From Rhizobium sp. Root1203 (GTDB lineage: Bacteria; Pseudomonadota; Alphaproteobacteria; Rhizobiales; Rhizobiaceae), in assembly GCF_001424945.1 (NCBI RefSeq), contig NZ_LMCW01000069.1, forward strand, positions 118,107-182,106: DNA of 64,000 nt, given 5' to 3'. Every line of letters begins with the position of its first letter. Position 1 is the stretch's first letter. A model generated the notes under the pieces. That model ran no database searches. It saw only the letters and a program-made list of their open reading frames with translations, and had not been told where the DNA came from. The position numbers and the translations under genes are program-made. Shown piece by piece: positions 43,523 to 52,745 of this stretch.

Positions 43523-44413
43523 TCAGCCGCTGTATTTGAAAAAATCGACGAAGGCACGCAGCGCCGGCCGCATCTGGCGCCTGCTGGGGTAGTAGATGAA
43601 CGGGCCAGGATAGGGCGCGCACCAATCCTCCAGCACCCGGACGAGCTTTCCGCCGGCCAGTTCGGTCTCGACGCGCAGATCGAAAAGATAGGCGAGCCCC
43701 GCACCGTTCAGCGCCGCGACAAGCGCGAGCCTGTCCTCGCTGACGATCAACGGCCCATCGACCGCCACCACAAGTTCCTGGCCGTCCTTTTCGAACTCCC
43801 AGCGGTAGATCGTGCCATTGGTGAAACGGCGCTTGATGCAGCGGTGGTGGACGAGGTCGCGGGGATGCTGCGGCTTGGGGTACTTCTCGAAATATTCGGG
43901 AGAGGCGGCTATCACAGTCGTCAGATTGGGCGAAGCCCTGACCGCGATCATATCTGCCTCCAGGCTCTCCTCCAGCCTTATGCCGGCGTCGAAGCCTTCC
44001 TTCACGATGTCCATGAATCCGTCTTCGTTGGCGATTTCGAGCGTAATGTCGGGGTAGCGGCCGAGGAATTCGCCGAGCCGCGGCGCAAGCAGGATATCGG
44101 AGGCAAAGCGAGGCGCGGTGATGCGCAGATTTCCGGCCGGTGTCCCTCGGGCGTCCCTGGCGGCTTCCAGCGCCACGCCGATTTCCTCCAGCGCGGGTTT
44201 CAGGCGCTGCAGCAGCAACCTGCCCTCTTCCGTCGGCGCGACGCTGCGGGTGGTGCGCGCCAGCAGCCGGACACCCAGGCTGTCCTCCAGGCTGGATACG
44301 GCGTGGCTGACGGCGGAAGGCGCAATCAGCAGCTCCTTGGCGGCGGCGCGGAAGCTTCGATGCTCCGAGACCGCGGCAAGAACGGCAAGTTGGGCGAGCT
44401 GTGTCCGATTCAT
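43523..44413 (-). CDS. LysR family transcriptional regulator
   Basis: A 296-aa regulator with the N-terminal winged helix (LAVLAAVSEHRSFRAAAKELLIAPSAVSHAVSSLEDSLGVRLLARTTRSVAPTEEG) and a LysR substrate-binding domain of the CrgA/DsdC-like subgroup. It diverges from the aldo/keto reductase at 44525 over 111 bp and probably regulates it. A small palindrome (TCTAATAGA, 44416-44424) and an AT-rich stretch (TATAAAT) lie in the gap. The inducer is unknown. Confidence 0.93.
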   Translation of the reverse strand: MNRTQLAQLAVLAAVSEHRSFRAAAKELLIAPSAVSHAVSSLEDSLGVRLLARTTRSVAPTEEGRLLLQRLKPALEEIGVALEAARDARGTPAGNLRITAPRFASDILLAPRLGEFLGRYPDITLEIANEDGFMDIVKEGFDAGIRLEESLEADMIAVRASPNLTTVIAASPEYFEKYPKPQHPRDLVHHRCIKRRFTNGTIYRWEFEKDGQELVVAVDGPLIVSEDRLALVAALNGAGLAYLFDLRVETELAGGKLVRVLEDWCAPYPGPFIYYPSRRQMRPALRAFVDFFKYSG

Positions 44414-44524
44414 TGATCTAATAGATAGAACAAGTCGTTATAAATTACACGTCTTTTGTGACGAGTGAAGGAGCGCTACGTTTTCCCTGCATCAGCTCAT
44501 CCAGCTCAGCAAGGAGCACTTCAC

Positions 44525-45520
44525 ATGAAAACCCGCAAACTCGGAAACGATCTGACCGTCTCTGCCGTCGGCCTCGGCTGCATGGGAATGAGCTTCGCCT
44601 ACGGAGCAAGCGACGAAAACGAGTCGATCAGGACACTCCACCGCGCCGTCGATCTCGGGATCACCTTCTTCGATACCGCGGAGATCTATGGGCCCTACAC
44701 GAACGAGGTGCTTCTCGGCAAAGCCTTGAAGGAGGTGCGCGGCCGCGTGGTGATCGCCACCAAGTTTGGTTTCAGGCTGGATCCGGCGAAGCAGGGCGTC
44801 GCCGCTCTCACCGGCGTCGACAGCAGGCCCGAGCATGTCAGGACGGTGGCGGAAGCCTCGCTGAAACGCCTCGGCATCGAGACCATCGACCTGTTCTACC
44901 AGCACCGTGTCGATCCTGACGTTCCGATCGAGGATACAGTCGGCGCGATGGCCGAGCTGGTGAAGGAAGGCAAGGTGCGTGCACTCGGACTTTCGGAGGC
45001 GGGCAGCGCGACGATCCGCCGGGCTCACGCCGTTTATCCGATCGCCGCGTTGCAGAGCGAATACTCGCTCTGGTCGCGCGACCCTGAAGGCGACATTCTC
45101 GACACCTGCCGCGAGCTGGGAATAGGCTTCGTGCCTTACAGCCCGCTTGGCCGCGGATTTCTGACAGGCTCCATCCGCAAGGCAGACGATCTAGAGGCAG
45201 ACGACTTCCGCCGCCAGGTTCCCCGCTTTCAGGCGGAGAATTTCGATGCCAATGCGGTCCTCGTGGCAAAGCTCGAAGCGCTCGCCAGGGAAAAGGGCGT
45301 GACGGCGGCGCAGCTCGCTCTCGCCTGGGTGCTGCATCAGGGAGACAGCATCGTCCCCATCCCCGGCGCAAGAAAGATCAACCATCTGGAACAGAACGCC
45401 GCAGCAGCCAGCATCACACTCAGCGCCGCCGAACTGGAGCAGCTCGGCGCGGCGATTGCGCCAGATCTGATTGCAGGCAAGCGCTATTCCGACGCCTCGC
45501 TGGCGATGACCAACCTTTGA
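44525..45520 (+). CDS. Aldo/keto reductase
   Basis: A 331-aa NADPH-dependent reductase of the YajO/perakine-reductase-like group: LGCMGMSFAYG near the start, the Asp-Tyr pair in TFFDTAEIYGPY, Lys in VIATKFGF and His in DLFYQHRVDP. AAGGAG lies 9 bp before the ATG. It is the obvious target of the divergent LysR regulator. This group often reduces reactive aldehydes, but the substrate is not determined. Confidence 0.92.
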   Translation: MKTRKLGNDLTVSAVGLGCMGMSFAYGASDENESIRTLHRAVDLGITFFDTAEIYGPYTNEVLLGKALKEVRGRVVIATKFGFRLDPAKQGVAALTGVDSRPEHVRTVAEASLKRLGIETIDLFYQHRVDPDVPIEDTVGAMAELVKEGKVRALGLSEAGSATIRRAHAVYPIAALQSEYSLWSRDPEGDILDTCRELGIGFVPYSPLGRGFLTGSIRKADDLEADDFRRQVPRFQAENFDANAVLVAKLEALAREKGVTAAQLALAWVLHQGDSIVPIPGARKINHLEQNAAAASITLSAAELEQLGAAIAPDLIAGKRYSDASLAMTNL

Positions 45521-45629
45521 CCGATCGGCGGCCCGGTCATGCACGTCCGGGCTGCCGAAACCGAAGCGCCGATCTTGCCGCGCGGTCTCATCGCACTATG
45601 CTTTGGGGTAAGAGCCCGGGAGGCAGGAC

Positions 45630-45989
45630 ATGTCGGATCAGCAGGCAGTCGAAGCGGTCGTTCATCTCTACATCGAGGGCATGACCTTCGCCAACGAAGC
45701 CGCATTGCGAAAAGCGTTTCATCCGCAATGCGCAGTGATCGGACACTATGAGAATGCGGTGGAGTGGCTGACGCGCGACGAATTCATTGCCGCGATCGTC
45801 GCCGAGGGTGCAGCGCCGCCCGGCACGCAGCCGCACATGGACATCCAGATGCTCGACATCGTCGGCGATGCGGCAAGCGTCAAGGTCAGCGATAACTTTG
45901 CCGGGATGCTCTTCACCGACTACCTGTCGATGCTGAAGATCGAGGGCCGCTGGACGATCGTCAACAAGCTCTACTATCTGCACACATAG
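45630..45989 (+). CDS. NTF2-like (putative lumazine-binding) protein
   Basis: A 119-aa protein of the nuclear transport factor 2 cone fold: an N-terminal helix AVEAVVHLYIEGMTFANEAALRKAFHPQCAVIGHYE, then GAAPPGTQPHMDIQMLDIVGDAASVKVSDNFAG and the closing strand KIEGRWTIVNKLYYLHT. The pattern matches the putative lumazine-binding group; ligand and role are unknown. GGAGG is about 9 bp before the ATG. A 193-bp gap with no gene separates it from pheT. Confidence 0.87.
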   Translation: MSDQQAVEAVVHLYIEGMTFANEAALRKAFHPQCAVIGHYENAVEWLTRDEFIAAIVAEGAAPPGTQPHMDIQMLDIVGDAASVKVSDNFAGMLFTDYLSMLKIEGRWTIVNKLYYLHT

Positions 45990-46182
45990 AGAGGCTGGCG
46001 ATGGGGCTCTCGACCGCGCCCTCATACCTGCGCTCGTCACAGGCCTCCAGCCACCGCGCGTCTGCGCCGTGAGGAGAGTCTTCTGCATTCAAGGACATGA
46101 ATGCGCTGGATCCCCGCCACATGGGCGAGGATGAGGGGAGATTGGAGGCTCGGCGCCAGCTATCTTACGACCTCAGCGGCCC

Positions 46183-48606
46183 TCAGCCTCTCAGGACGCC
46201 GCCGGTGAACTTCGTCACGCTGGCGACGATCTTCTGGGTCAGCGCCTCGAAATCCTCGTCCGTCAGCGTGCGGTCGACCGGCTGGATCTGCACTTCGATG
46301 GCGACCGACTTCTTGCCCTCGCCGACGGAAGCGCCTTCGAAGACGTCGAAGACGTTAACGCCGGACACCAGCTTGCGGTCGGCACCGGAGGCTGCCTTGA
46401 TGATCGCACCTGCTTCAACGGACTTGTCGACGACGAAAGCGAAGTCGCGCTTGACGGCCTGGAACTGTGAAAGCTCCAGCGCCGGCTTGGTGCGAGTGGC
46501 CTTCTTCTTCGGCTCCGGCATGGCATCGACATAGACTTCGAAGCCGCAGAGCGCGCCCGACACGTCGAGCGCTTCCAGCGTCGAGGGATGGAATTCGCCG
46601 AAATAGCCGAGGACGACCTTCGGACCCATCTTGATCGTACCCGAGCGGCCGGGATGGTACCATTCTGGACCGCCCTGATCGATCTGGATGTTGCCCATCG
46701 GCAGACCGCAGGCTTCGATCACCGCCAGCGCATCGGCCTTGGCGTCGAAGACATCGACGGGCTTGCCGCCGCCCTTGGCAGCGTTGGACCACATGCGGCC
46801 GGCGCCCGACATCGAGGCGGTGCCACGGCGGATGCCGCCGGCGACGCGGCGCTGGCCTTCCGGCCTGTCGTTTTCATAGGTGCCTGAGACTTCGAAGATC
46901 GCGACGTCGCCGTAACCCTTGTCTGCATTGCGCTGAGCGGCCGTCAAGAGACCCGGCAGCAGCGAGGGGCGCATGTCGGACATTTCGGCGGCGATGGGAT
47001 TGGCAAGCTTGAGCGCGGCGGAGCCGCCGCCGAAGAGCTTTGCCTGATCTTCCGAGATGAAGGACCATGTGACGGCTTCCAGCATGCCGCGCGAGGCAAG
47101 CGCACGCTTGGCCGTGCGGGTACGGATCTGCAGCGTCGTCAGGATTTTGCCGTTGATAGCCACATGACTTTCCAGCGGCGCCGGCTCGATGTTGTCGACG
47201 CCGTGGATGCGCATGACCTCCTCGACGAGATCGGCCTTGCCGTCGACGTCAGGTCGCCAGGAGGGGACGGCGACCGAAACGCGCTCGCCGGAACCTGAGA
47301 CCTTGAAGCCGAGGCGCGTCAGGATCTGCACGCTTTCTTCCGTCGAGACTTCGAGACCGGTCAGGCGCTTCACTTCCGAGAACGGAAAATCGACGATCTT
47401 CGGCTCATATCCCTTGTAGCCGACGACATCGGCCCTGGCGGCCACGCCGCCACAGAGTTCGAGAACCAGTTCCGTCGTGCGCTCGATACCCGGAACCATG
47501 TATTCCGGGTCGACGCCGCGCTCGAAACGGTAGCGTGCGTCGGTGATGATGCCGAGACCGCGGCCGGACTTGGCGATGTTCATCGGATCCCAGAGAGCGG
47601 ATTCGATGAGCACGTCCGTGGTATTCTCATCGCAGCCGGAATGCTCGCCGCCCATGATGCCGCCGATCGACTCGATACCGTTCTCATCCGAGATAACCAC
47701 GTTGTTCGGGCTGAGCGTGTATTCACGCTGGTCGAGCGCCAGGACGGTTTCGCCGTCTTTCGCCCGGCGAACAGTCAGATTGCCCGTGACCTTGGCGGCG
47801 TCGAAGACGTGCATCGGCCGACCCTGATCGAAGGTCATGTAGTTGGTGATATCGACGAGCGCGTTGATCGGGCGCAGGCCGATCGCCAGCAGCCGCTGCT
47901 GCATCCACTTCGGGCTCGGGCCATTCCTCACGCCGCGCACGAGGCGAAGCGCAAAGCCGGGGCAGAGTTTTTCGTCGTCGAGATCGAGCTTCACCTTGAC
48001 GGTCGTTTCGCCTTCGACGGCGAAGGACGGGGCGGGCCGCGTCTTCAGGGTGCCGAGGCCGGAGGCGGCCAGATCGCGGGCGATGCCTTGGATCGAGGTG
48101 CAGTCCGGACGGTTCGGCGTCAGGTTGATCTCGATGACCGGATCGTCGAGATGGGCATAGGATGCGTAGCTGGTACCGACGGGTGCATCGTCAGGCAGGT
48201 CGATGATGCCATCGTGGCTGTCCGAGATCATCAGCTCCTTTTCGGAGCACATCATGCCGTGGCTTTCGACGCCGCGGATGTTGCCGACGGCCAGCGTCAC
48301 GTCGATGCCTGGAACATAGGTGCCGGGGGCCGCGAAGGCGCCGATCAGGCCGGTACGCGCATTCGGCGCACCGCAGACGACCTGAACCGGCGCGCCCTTG
48401 CCCGTATCGACCGACAGAACCTTCAGGCGATCGGCCTGGGGGTGCTTTTCGGCGGAGAGAACCTTGGCAATGACGAAAGGCTTGAATGCAGCCTTGTCGT
48501 CGACATCTTCGACCTCCAACCCGATCTGGGTCAGGCGGATGCAGATTTCATCGAGCGTGGCATCCGTTTCCAGATGATCCTTGAGCCAGGAGAGTGTGAA
48601 TTTCAT
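46183..48606 (-). CDS. pheT: Phenylalanyl-tRNA synthetase beta subunit
   Basis: An 807-aa subunit of the (alpha-beta)2 enzyme that charges tRNA(Phe); it binds tRNA and edits Tyr-tRNA(Phe). The N-terminal tRNA-binding (EMAP-like OB) domain is seen in VIAKVLSAEKHPQADRLKVLSVDTG, the B3/B4 editing domain in the middle, and the FDX-ACB anticodon-binding domain at the end (FQAVKRDFAFVVDKSVEAG). It lies 16 bp after pheS. No terminator was seen after it. Confidence 0.98.
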   Translation of the reverse strand: MKFTLSWLKDHLETDATLDEICIRLTQIGLEVEDVDDKAAFKPFVIAKVLSAEKHPQADRLKVLSVDTGKGAPVQVVCGAPNARTGLIGAFAAPGTYVPGIDVTLAVGNIRGVESHGMMCSEKELMISDSHDGIIDLPDDAPVGTSYASYAHLDDPVIEINLTPNRPDCTSIQGIARDLAASGLGTLKTRPAPSFAVEGETTVKVKLDLDDEKLCPGFALRLVRGVRNGPSPKWMQQRLLAIGLRPINALVDITNYMTFDQGRPMHVFDAAKVTGNLTVRRAKDGETVLALDQREYTLSPNNVVISDENGIESIGGIMGGEHSGCDENTTDVLIESALWDPMNIAKSGRGLGIITDARYRFERGVDPEYMVPGIERTTELVLELCGGVAARADVVGYKGYEPKIVDFPFSEVKRLTGLEVSTEESVQILTRLGFKVSGSGERVSVAVPSWRPDVDGKADLVEEVMRIHGVDNIEPAPLESHVAINGKILTTLQIRTRTAKRALASRGMLEAVTWSFISEDQAKLFGGGSAALKLANPIAAEMSDMRPSLLPGLLTAAQRNADKGYGDVAIFEVSGTYENDRPEGQRRVAGGIRRGTASMSGAGRMWSNAAKGGGKPVDVFDAKADALAVIEACGLPMGNIQIDQGGPEWYHPGRSGTIKMGPKVVLGYFGEFHPSTLEALDVSGALCGFEVYVDAMPEPKKKATRTKPALELSQFQAVKRDFAFVVDKSVEAGAIIKAASGADRKLVSGVNVFDVFEGASVGEGKKSVAIEVQIQPVDRTLTDEDFEALTQKIVASVTKFTGGVLRG

Positions 48607-48621
48607 GATTTCAATCCTCCC

Positions 48622-49704
48622 CTACGCGCTCAGGCCGCCGAACAGTGTCGGCATGTCGAGCGGGCGGAAGCCATAGTGGGTCATCCAGCGGACGTCGGCG
48701 TTGAAGAAATCGCGCAGGTCAGGCATGCCGTATTTCAGCATGGCGATGCGATCGAGGCCCATGCCCCAGGCGAAGCCCTGATACTCGTCCGGATCGAGCC
48801 CGCCATGGCGCAGCACGTTCGGATGGACCATGCCGCAGCCGAGGATTTCCATCCAGTCGGTGCCTTCGCCGAACTTGACGATCGGGCCGGAGCGGTCGCA
48901 CTGGATGTCGACTTCAAAGGACGGCTCGGTGAACGGGAAGAAGGACGGGCGGAAGCGCATCGTCACGCTGTCGACCTCGAAGAAGGTCTTGCAGAACTCC
49001 TCGAGCACCCAGCGGATGTTGGCGACGTTGGCCTTCTTGTCGATGACCAGTCCTTCGACCTGATGGAACATCGGCGAATGGGTGGCGTCCGAATCCTGGC
49101 GGTAAGTCTTGCCGGGAATGATGATGCGGATCGGCGGCTTCTGGGCCTCCATGGTGCGCACCTGGACCGGCGAGGTGTGCGTGCGCAGAACCTTGCGCTC
49201 GCCGTTCTCATCCGGATTGAAGAAGAAGGTGTCGTGCATCTCGCGGGCCGGATGGCCCTCGGGGAAGTTCAGCGCCGTGAAATTGTAATAGTCCGTTTCG
49301 ACGTCCGGACCTTCGGCGATCGAGAAGCCCATGTCGCCGAAGATCGCGGTGATCTCGTCGACGATCTGGCTGATCGGATGTATGCGGCCGCGCTCGGCGG
49401 GCGACGAGCGCACCGGCAGGCTGACGTCGACGGTCTCTGCCTTGAGGCGCGCGTCGATCGCGGCCTTCTTCAGGTCGGCCTTGCGGGCGTTGATCGCGTC
49501 CGTCACCGAGGTCTTCAGCGCATTGATCGCGGCTCCGCGCGTCTGCCGCTCTTCCGGCGACATGGCGCCGAGCGTCTTCAGCAATTCGGACACCGAGCCC
49601 TTCTTGCCGAGCGCGCCGACGCGCACCGCTTCGATCGCGGGCTCATCGGCAGCGGCTGCCACATCAGACAGAAGTTGCTTTTCCAGAGTGTCGAGTTCGG
49701 TCAT
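48622..49704 (-). CDS. pheS: Phenylalanyl-tRNA synthetase alpha subunit
   Basis: The 360-aa catalytic subunit, a class II synthetase. Motif 2 (TSPVQVRTMEAQKPPIRIIIPGKTYRQD) and motif 3 (GLDRIAMLKYG) are clear, after an N-terminal coiled coil. I start at ATG 49704 (TELDTLEKQ...), which has AGGAAAAG right upstream; a GTG 15 bp further is unlikely. pheT follows 16 bp later. No Phe-rich leader peptide was found in the 350 bp before it. Confidence 0.98.
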   Translation of the reverse strand: MTELDTLEKQLLSDVAAAADEPAIEAVRVGALGKKGSVSELLKTLGAMSPEERQTRGAAINALKTSVTDAINARKADLKKAAIDARLKAETVDVSLPVRSSPAERGRIHPISQIVDEITAIFGDMGFSIAEGPDVETDYYNFTALNFPEGHPAREMHDTFFFNPDENGERKVLRTHTSPVQVRTMEAQKPPIRIIIPGKTYRQDSDATHSPMFHQVEGLVIDKKANVANIRWVLEEFCKTFFEVDSVTMRFRPSFFPFTEPSFEVDIQCDRSGPIVKFGEGTDWMEILGCGMVHPNVLRHGGLDPDEYQGFAWGMGLDRIAMLKYGMPDLRDFFNADVRWMTHYGFRPLDMPTLFGGLSA

Positions 49705-50054
49705 CTTTTCCTGCCTCACGGGGGCGTCAGTCTTGTCGATAATTCACGAAACATGCGTCAGATAGCTCGTCGCCACGATGAAACGTCGCAGATCACTACC
49801 CATGTGCGCGCGGCCAATCAACCGGGCAGTCGATAAAAAGCCGCGACGGCCGCAGGAAGGAATGGCGACCATCCGCTGCGGCGTGACCCATCGCGAGGCG
49901 GCCCTCTGTACCGCACCGCTCGATAAAGCGACGCGTCCGCCGACGAGCGCTGCGAGCAGGAGCGGAATGTCCTCTTCGCGCAAGCCGCGACCGGCCGTCA
50001 GATTTTCGAAATCGTTCGCCACGTCTCTTCCGACGTCCTTGTCCAGCCCAAAAC
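49705..50054 (-). other. 350-bp region between rplT terminator and pheS, no gene seen
   Basis: Frames crossing this stretch on both strands lack a ribosome-binding site and recognisable families, and they read into the rplT terminator. It must contain the pheST promoter. I found no Phe-rich leader, T-box-like fold or second strong terminator by eye. Confidence 0.45.
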
Positions 50055-50088
50055 GAAAAAACCCGCGCAAGCCTTGCCAGCGCGGGTT
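50055..50088 (-). terminator. Rho-independent terminator of rpmI-rplT
   Basis: On the minus strand a perfect 9-bp stem (50080-50088 pairing with 50060-50068) closes an 11-base loop and runs into a T-rich tail (AAAACGAAAAAA on the plus strand). It starts 36 bp after the rplT stop. Confidence 0.9.
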
Positions 50089-50124
50089 CCAAATCATCGA
50101 AACGAAAGTTCGAATAGCGCCGGC

Positions 50125-50529
50125 TTAGTTGACGGCTGCTTCAAACTCGTTCTTCGTACCGGCGTCCTTGAGGTACTCGAGAGCCTTCTTGGAGGCTGCG
50201 ACGAGCGCGCCGAATGCTTCCGGCTCATGGATCGCCATGTCGGAGAGAACCTTACGGTCGACTTCGATGCCAGCCTTGTTCAGGCCGTCGATGAAGCGGC
50301 CGTAGGTCAGGCCGAATTCGCGGACAGCAGCATTGATACGCTGGATCCAGAGAGCGCGGAAGTTGCGCTTGTTGACCTTGCGGTCGCGGTACGCGTACTG
50401 CTTGGAGCGATCTACCGCTGCCTTGGCTGTACGGATGGTGTTCTTGCGGCGGCCGTAGAAGCCCTTAGCCTGCTTCAGAACCTTCTTGTGCTTGGCGTGA
50501 GACGTTACGCCTCTTTTTACACGTGCCAT
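50125..50529 (-). CDS. rplT: 50S ribosomal protein L20
   Basis: A 134-aa, strongly basic early-assembly 23S rRNA-binding protein. The N-terminal ARVKRGVTSHAKHKKVLKQAKGFYGRRKNTIRTAKAAVDRS is the signature helix, and the tail is extended to the length usual in rhizobia. It lies 39 bp after rpmI and ends just before a strong terminator. In other bacteria L20 represses its own operon; whether that occurs here cannot be seen. Confidence 0.98.
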   Translation of the reverse strand: MARVKRGVTSHAKHKKVLKQAKGFYGRRKNTIRTAKAAVDRSKQYAYRDRKVNKRNFRALWIQRINAAVREFGLTYGRFIDGLNKAGIEVDRKVLSDMAIHEPEAFGALVAASKKALEYLKDAGTKNEFEAAVN

Positions 50530-50568
50530 TTCATGATCTCCTTAATCTACAACGTTCGCGGAATAGTC

Positions 50569-50772
50569 TTAGAGACCGTTCGGCAGATAGTTCTTCACGA
50601 CCTTGCGGCCATCTGGTTCTGCGAGAACCATCGTGCCACGTGCATCGCGAATGAACTTGTTGCTACGCTTGATCATGCCATGGCGCTTGCCAGCAGCGGC
50701 GGCCTTGACCTTGCCGGTTGCGGTGATCTTGAACCGCTTCTTGGCAGAGGACTTCGTCTTCATCTTGGGCAT
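50569..50772 (-). CDS. rpmI: 50S ribosomal protein L35
   Basis: A 67-aa basic protein of the large subunit: PKMKTKSSAKKRFKITATGKVKAAAAGKRHGMIKRS is diagnostic. The terminal KVVKNYLPNGL is the usual end. It forms an operon with rplT (39-bp gap). The 322 bp separating it from infC contain the infC terminator at 51040-51070, so rpmI-rplT probably has its own promoter; nothing else was recognised there. Confidence 0.98.
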   Translation of the reverse strand: MPKMKTKSSAKKRFKITATGKVKAAAAGKRHGMIKRSNKFIRDARGTMVLAEPDGRKVVKNYLPNGL

Positions 50773-51039
50773 TTTGCTACTCCGTTTCTGGACCCCCTGC
50801 GCGCTTCATCAAAGAAGCCTTCTCGCGATGTCCGGTTTTCCGGTCGTCGCAACAAGGTGCGGGAGCGTTTGTTGTTGATCTGCGGCTCCGGTGATGAACC
50901 GTTCCGCAAGCATTCGACACTGCCACGGCATGCCCTGCCGGTCAGTTCGGACGCGCGCTTATAACCGCAGCGTCATAAAAGTGCAACGGGGCGGATCGAG
51001 GAATCTTGCCAAACCGGCGCCGGACCTCGTCGATCGCCC

Positions 51040-51070
51040 AAAATACAAAAGCCGCCCTTGCGGACGGCTT
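51040..51070 (-). terminator. Rho-independent terminator of infC
   Basis: On the minus strand AAGCCGTCC (51070-51062) pairs with GGGCGGCTT (51057-51049), one G-U pair, around a GCAA loop, then reads TTTTGTATTTTG. It begins 24 bp after the infC stop. Confidence 0.9.
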
Positions 51071-51094
51071 CGATACGCGTGGTGGCGACGCGCC

Positions 51095-51631
51095 TTACTT
51101 TGGCGCGAGCACCATCATCATCTGACGGCCTTCAAGCTTCGGCTCGGCTTCGACCTTGGCAAACTCGAGCGTGTCGGCTTTGACCTGCTGCAAAAGCTTC
51201 ATGCCGAGTTCCTGGTGGGCCATTTCACGACCACGGAACTTCAGCGTCACCTTGACCTTGTCGCCTTCTTCGAAGAAACGGCCCATGGCCTTCATCTTCA
51301 CTTCATAGTCATGAGTGTCGATGTTCGGGCGCATCTTGATTTCTTTGACTTCAACGATCTTCTGCTTCTTGCGCGCCTCGGCGGCCTTCTTCTGGTTTGC
51401 ATATTTCAGCTTGCCCAGATCGAGGATCTTGCACACAGGCGGTTCAGCATTGGGGGAAATTTCCACCAGGTCGAGGCCAGCTTCTTCAGCCATTCTCAGG
51501 GCCTGGTCGGTCGCCACGACGCCTAAATTCTGTCCTTCAGCATCGATCAGCTGAATTTTGGGAATGCGAATTTCCCGATTCGAGCGCGGCCCTTCCTTAA
51601 CGGGCGCGTCGGTTTTAAAAGGTCTGCGAAT
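51095..51631 (-). CDS. infC: Translation initiation factor IF-3, ATT start codon
   Basis: A 178-aa factor that keeps 30S subunits free and checks initiator tRNA. Conserved blocks: REIRIPKIQLIDAEG, AEEAGLDLVEISPNAEPPVCKILDLGKLKY, the linker helix KKAAEARKKQK and MRPNIDTHDYEVKMKAM. A GTG at 51517 is internal. Reading upstream in frame gives IRRPFKTDAPVKEGPRSN, which starts at ATT 51631-51629, preceded by GCGAGGAG about 9 bp upstream. AUU starts in infC allow IF-3 to repress its own translation (established in E. coli), so that control is likely here. Confidence 0.95.
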   Translation of the reverse strand: MRRPFKTDAPVKEGPRSNREIRIPKIQLIDAEGQNLGVVATDQALRMAEEAGLDLVEISPNAEPPVCKILDLGKLKYANQKKAAEARKKQKIVEVKEIKMRPNIDTHDYEVKMKAMGRFFEEGDKVKVTLKFRGREMAHQELGMKLLQQVKADTLEFAKVEAEPKLEGRQMMMVLAPK

Positions 51632-51808
51632 GGTCGTATTCTCCTCGCGTTGTTTCGGATCGCTGCAGCAGGGTACCTCCCACCAAGGAGGACAAACCTA
51701 GTTTCGCCGTCGCTGCAACGAAGTCATTAGCACGCTTTAGCGGAAAAATCACCCGCTGTCAGCCTGTCAAGAATCTGTTTTATAGGTCAAAACAACCGGA
51801 GTTCCGCC

Positions 51809-52609
51809 ATGTCTGACGCAAATCTCGCTCTTGATCACCAATTTCTGACCGTCGGAGAGGGTGAGGCGGCCCGCGAGATTGCCTACATCGTCCGCCCGGG
51901 CGCGGCGACTTCGGCGGGACCCGCGCTTGTCTGGCTGTCCGGATACCGCTCCGACATGAGCGGTACCAAGGCGATCGAACTCGACAGGCTGGCCGCGGAA
52001 AGCGGCCTCGCCTGCATTCGGCTCGACTATTCCGGCCACGGGCTCTCGGGCGGGACCTTCGCCGACGGCACGATTTCGCGCTGGCTCGAAGAGGCGCTTG
52101 CGGTCATTCTCCATGTCGGTCCGGATCGCGCCATCCTGGTCGGATCCTCGATGGGAGGATGGATCGCGCTGCGTCTCGCGCAGGAACTTCTAAAGAAAGG
52201 CGGGGCGCCGAAGCTCGATGGCATGGTGCTGATCGCACCGGCACCGGACTTCACGTCCGACCTCATCGAACCGAACCTCAGCAAGAAAGAACAGAAGTCG
52301 CTGGCCGAGCGCGGTTTTTTCGAGGAGCGGTCGGCCTACAGCCTCGAACCCAATATCTATACCCGAAGCCTGCTCGAGGACGGCCGCGAGAACCGCGTGC
52401 TGACCGGCATCATCGAAACCGGATGCCCGGTGCATATCCTGCAGGGAATGAAAGATCCGGACGTTCCCTACCAGCACGCGATGAAGCTCGTGGAACATCT
52501 TCCGGCGGACGATGTGGTCCTCACCTTCGTTCGCGACGGCGATCACCGGCTGTCGCGCCCACAGGACATCGAGCGCATGCTGCAGGCCGTGAAAGGCCTC
52601 GTTCGCTGA
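51809..52609 (+). CDS. Alpha/beta hydrolase (ABHD10-like)
   Basis: A 266-aa serine hydrolase. The triad is visible: Ser in the elbow LVGSSMGGWIAL (about residue 113), Asp in GMKDPDVPYQ and His in RDGDHRLSRP. The oxyanion region is VWLSGYRSDMSG. The whole resembles the alphaproteobacterial homologues of ABHD10 (a thioesterase/esterase in mitochondria). The natural substrate is unknown. It is divergent from infC, with 177 bp between them. GGAG lies upstream of the ATG. Confidence 0.88.
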   Translation: MSDANLALDHQFLTVGEGEAAREIAYIVRPGAATSAGPALVWLSGYRSDMSGTKAIELDRLAAESGLACIRLDYSGHGLSGGTFADGTISRWLEEALAVILHVGPDRAILVGSSMGGWIALRLAQELLKKGGAPKLDGMVLIAPAPDFTSDLIEPNLSKKEQKSLAERGFFEERSAYSLEPNIYTRSLLEDGRENRVLTGIIETGCPVHILQGMKDPDVPYQHAMKLVEHLPADDVVLTFVRDGDHRLSRPQDIERMLQAVKGLVR

Positions 52610-52745
52610 CGCAAGCTCGAGCCGCCGCGGATGCAAAAACCTAACGCATTTTAACCATGTCCACCGCTTCTCCCCCCTCCGTCAGAAGTATCGATTGACT
52701 CTCCAGGCGTCTCACCGTTAACTTTTTGTTAACAATACAAGGGCG

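Noticed and set aside
47641..49836. 731-aa plus-strand open frame across pheT and pheS
   Set aside because: Antisense to two certain genes, without ribosome-binding site or domain similarity; high GC keeps such frames open.
49744..50097. 117-aa minus-strand open frame between rplT and pheS
   Set aside because: It starts inside the rplT terminator and has no recognisable domain or ribosome-binding site.
49705..50124. Possible Phe-rich leader peptide for pheST attenuation
   Set aside because: No short minus-strand frame rich in Phe codons with a start and ribosome-binding site was found; the hairpin here is the rplT terminator.
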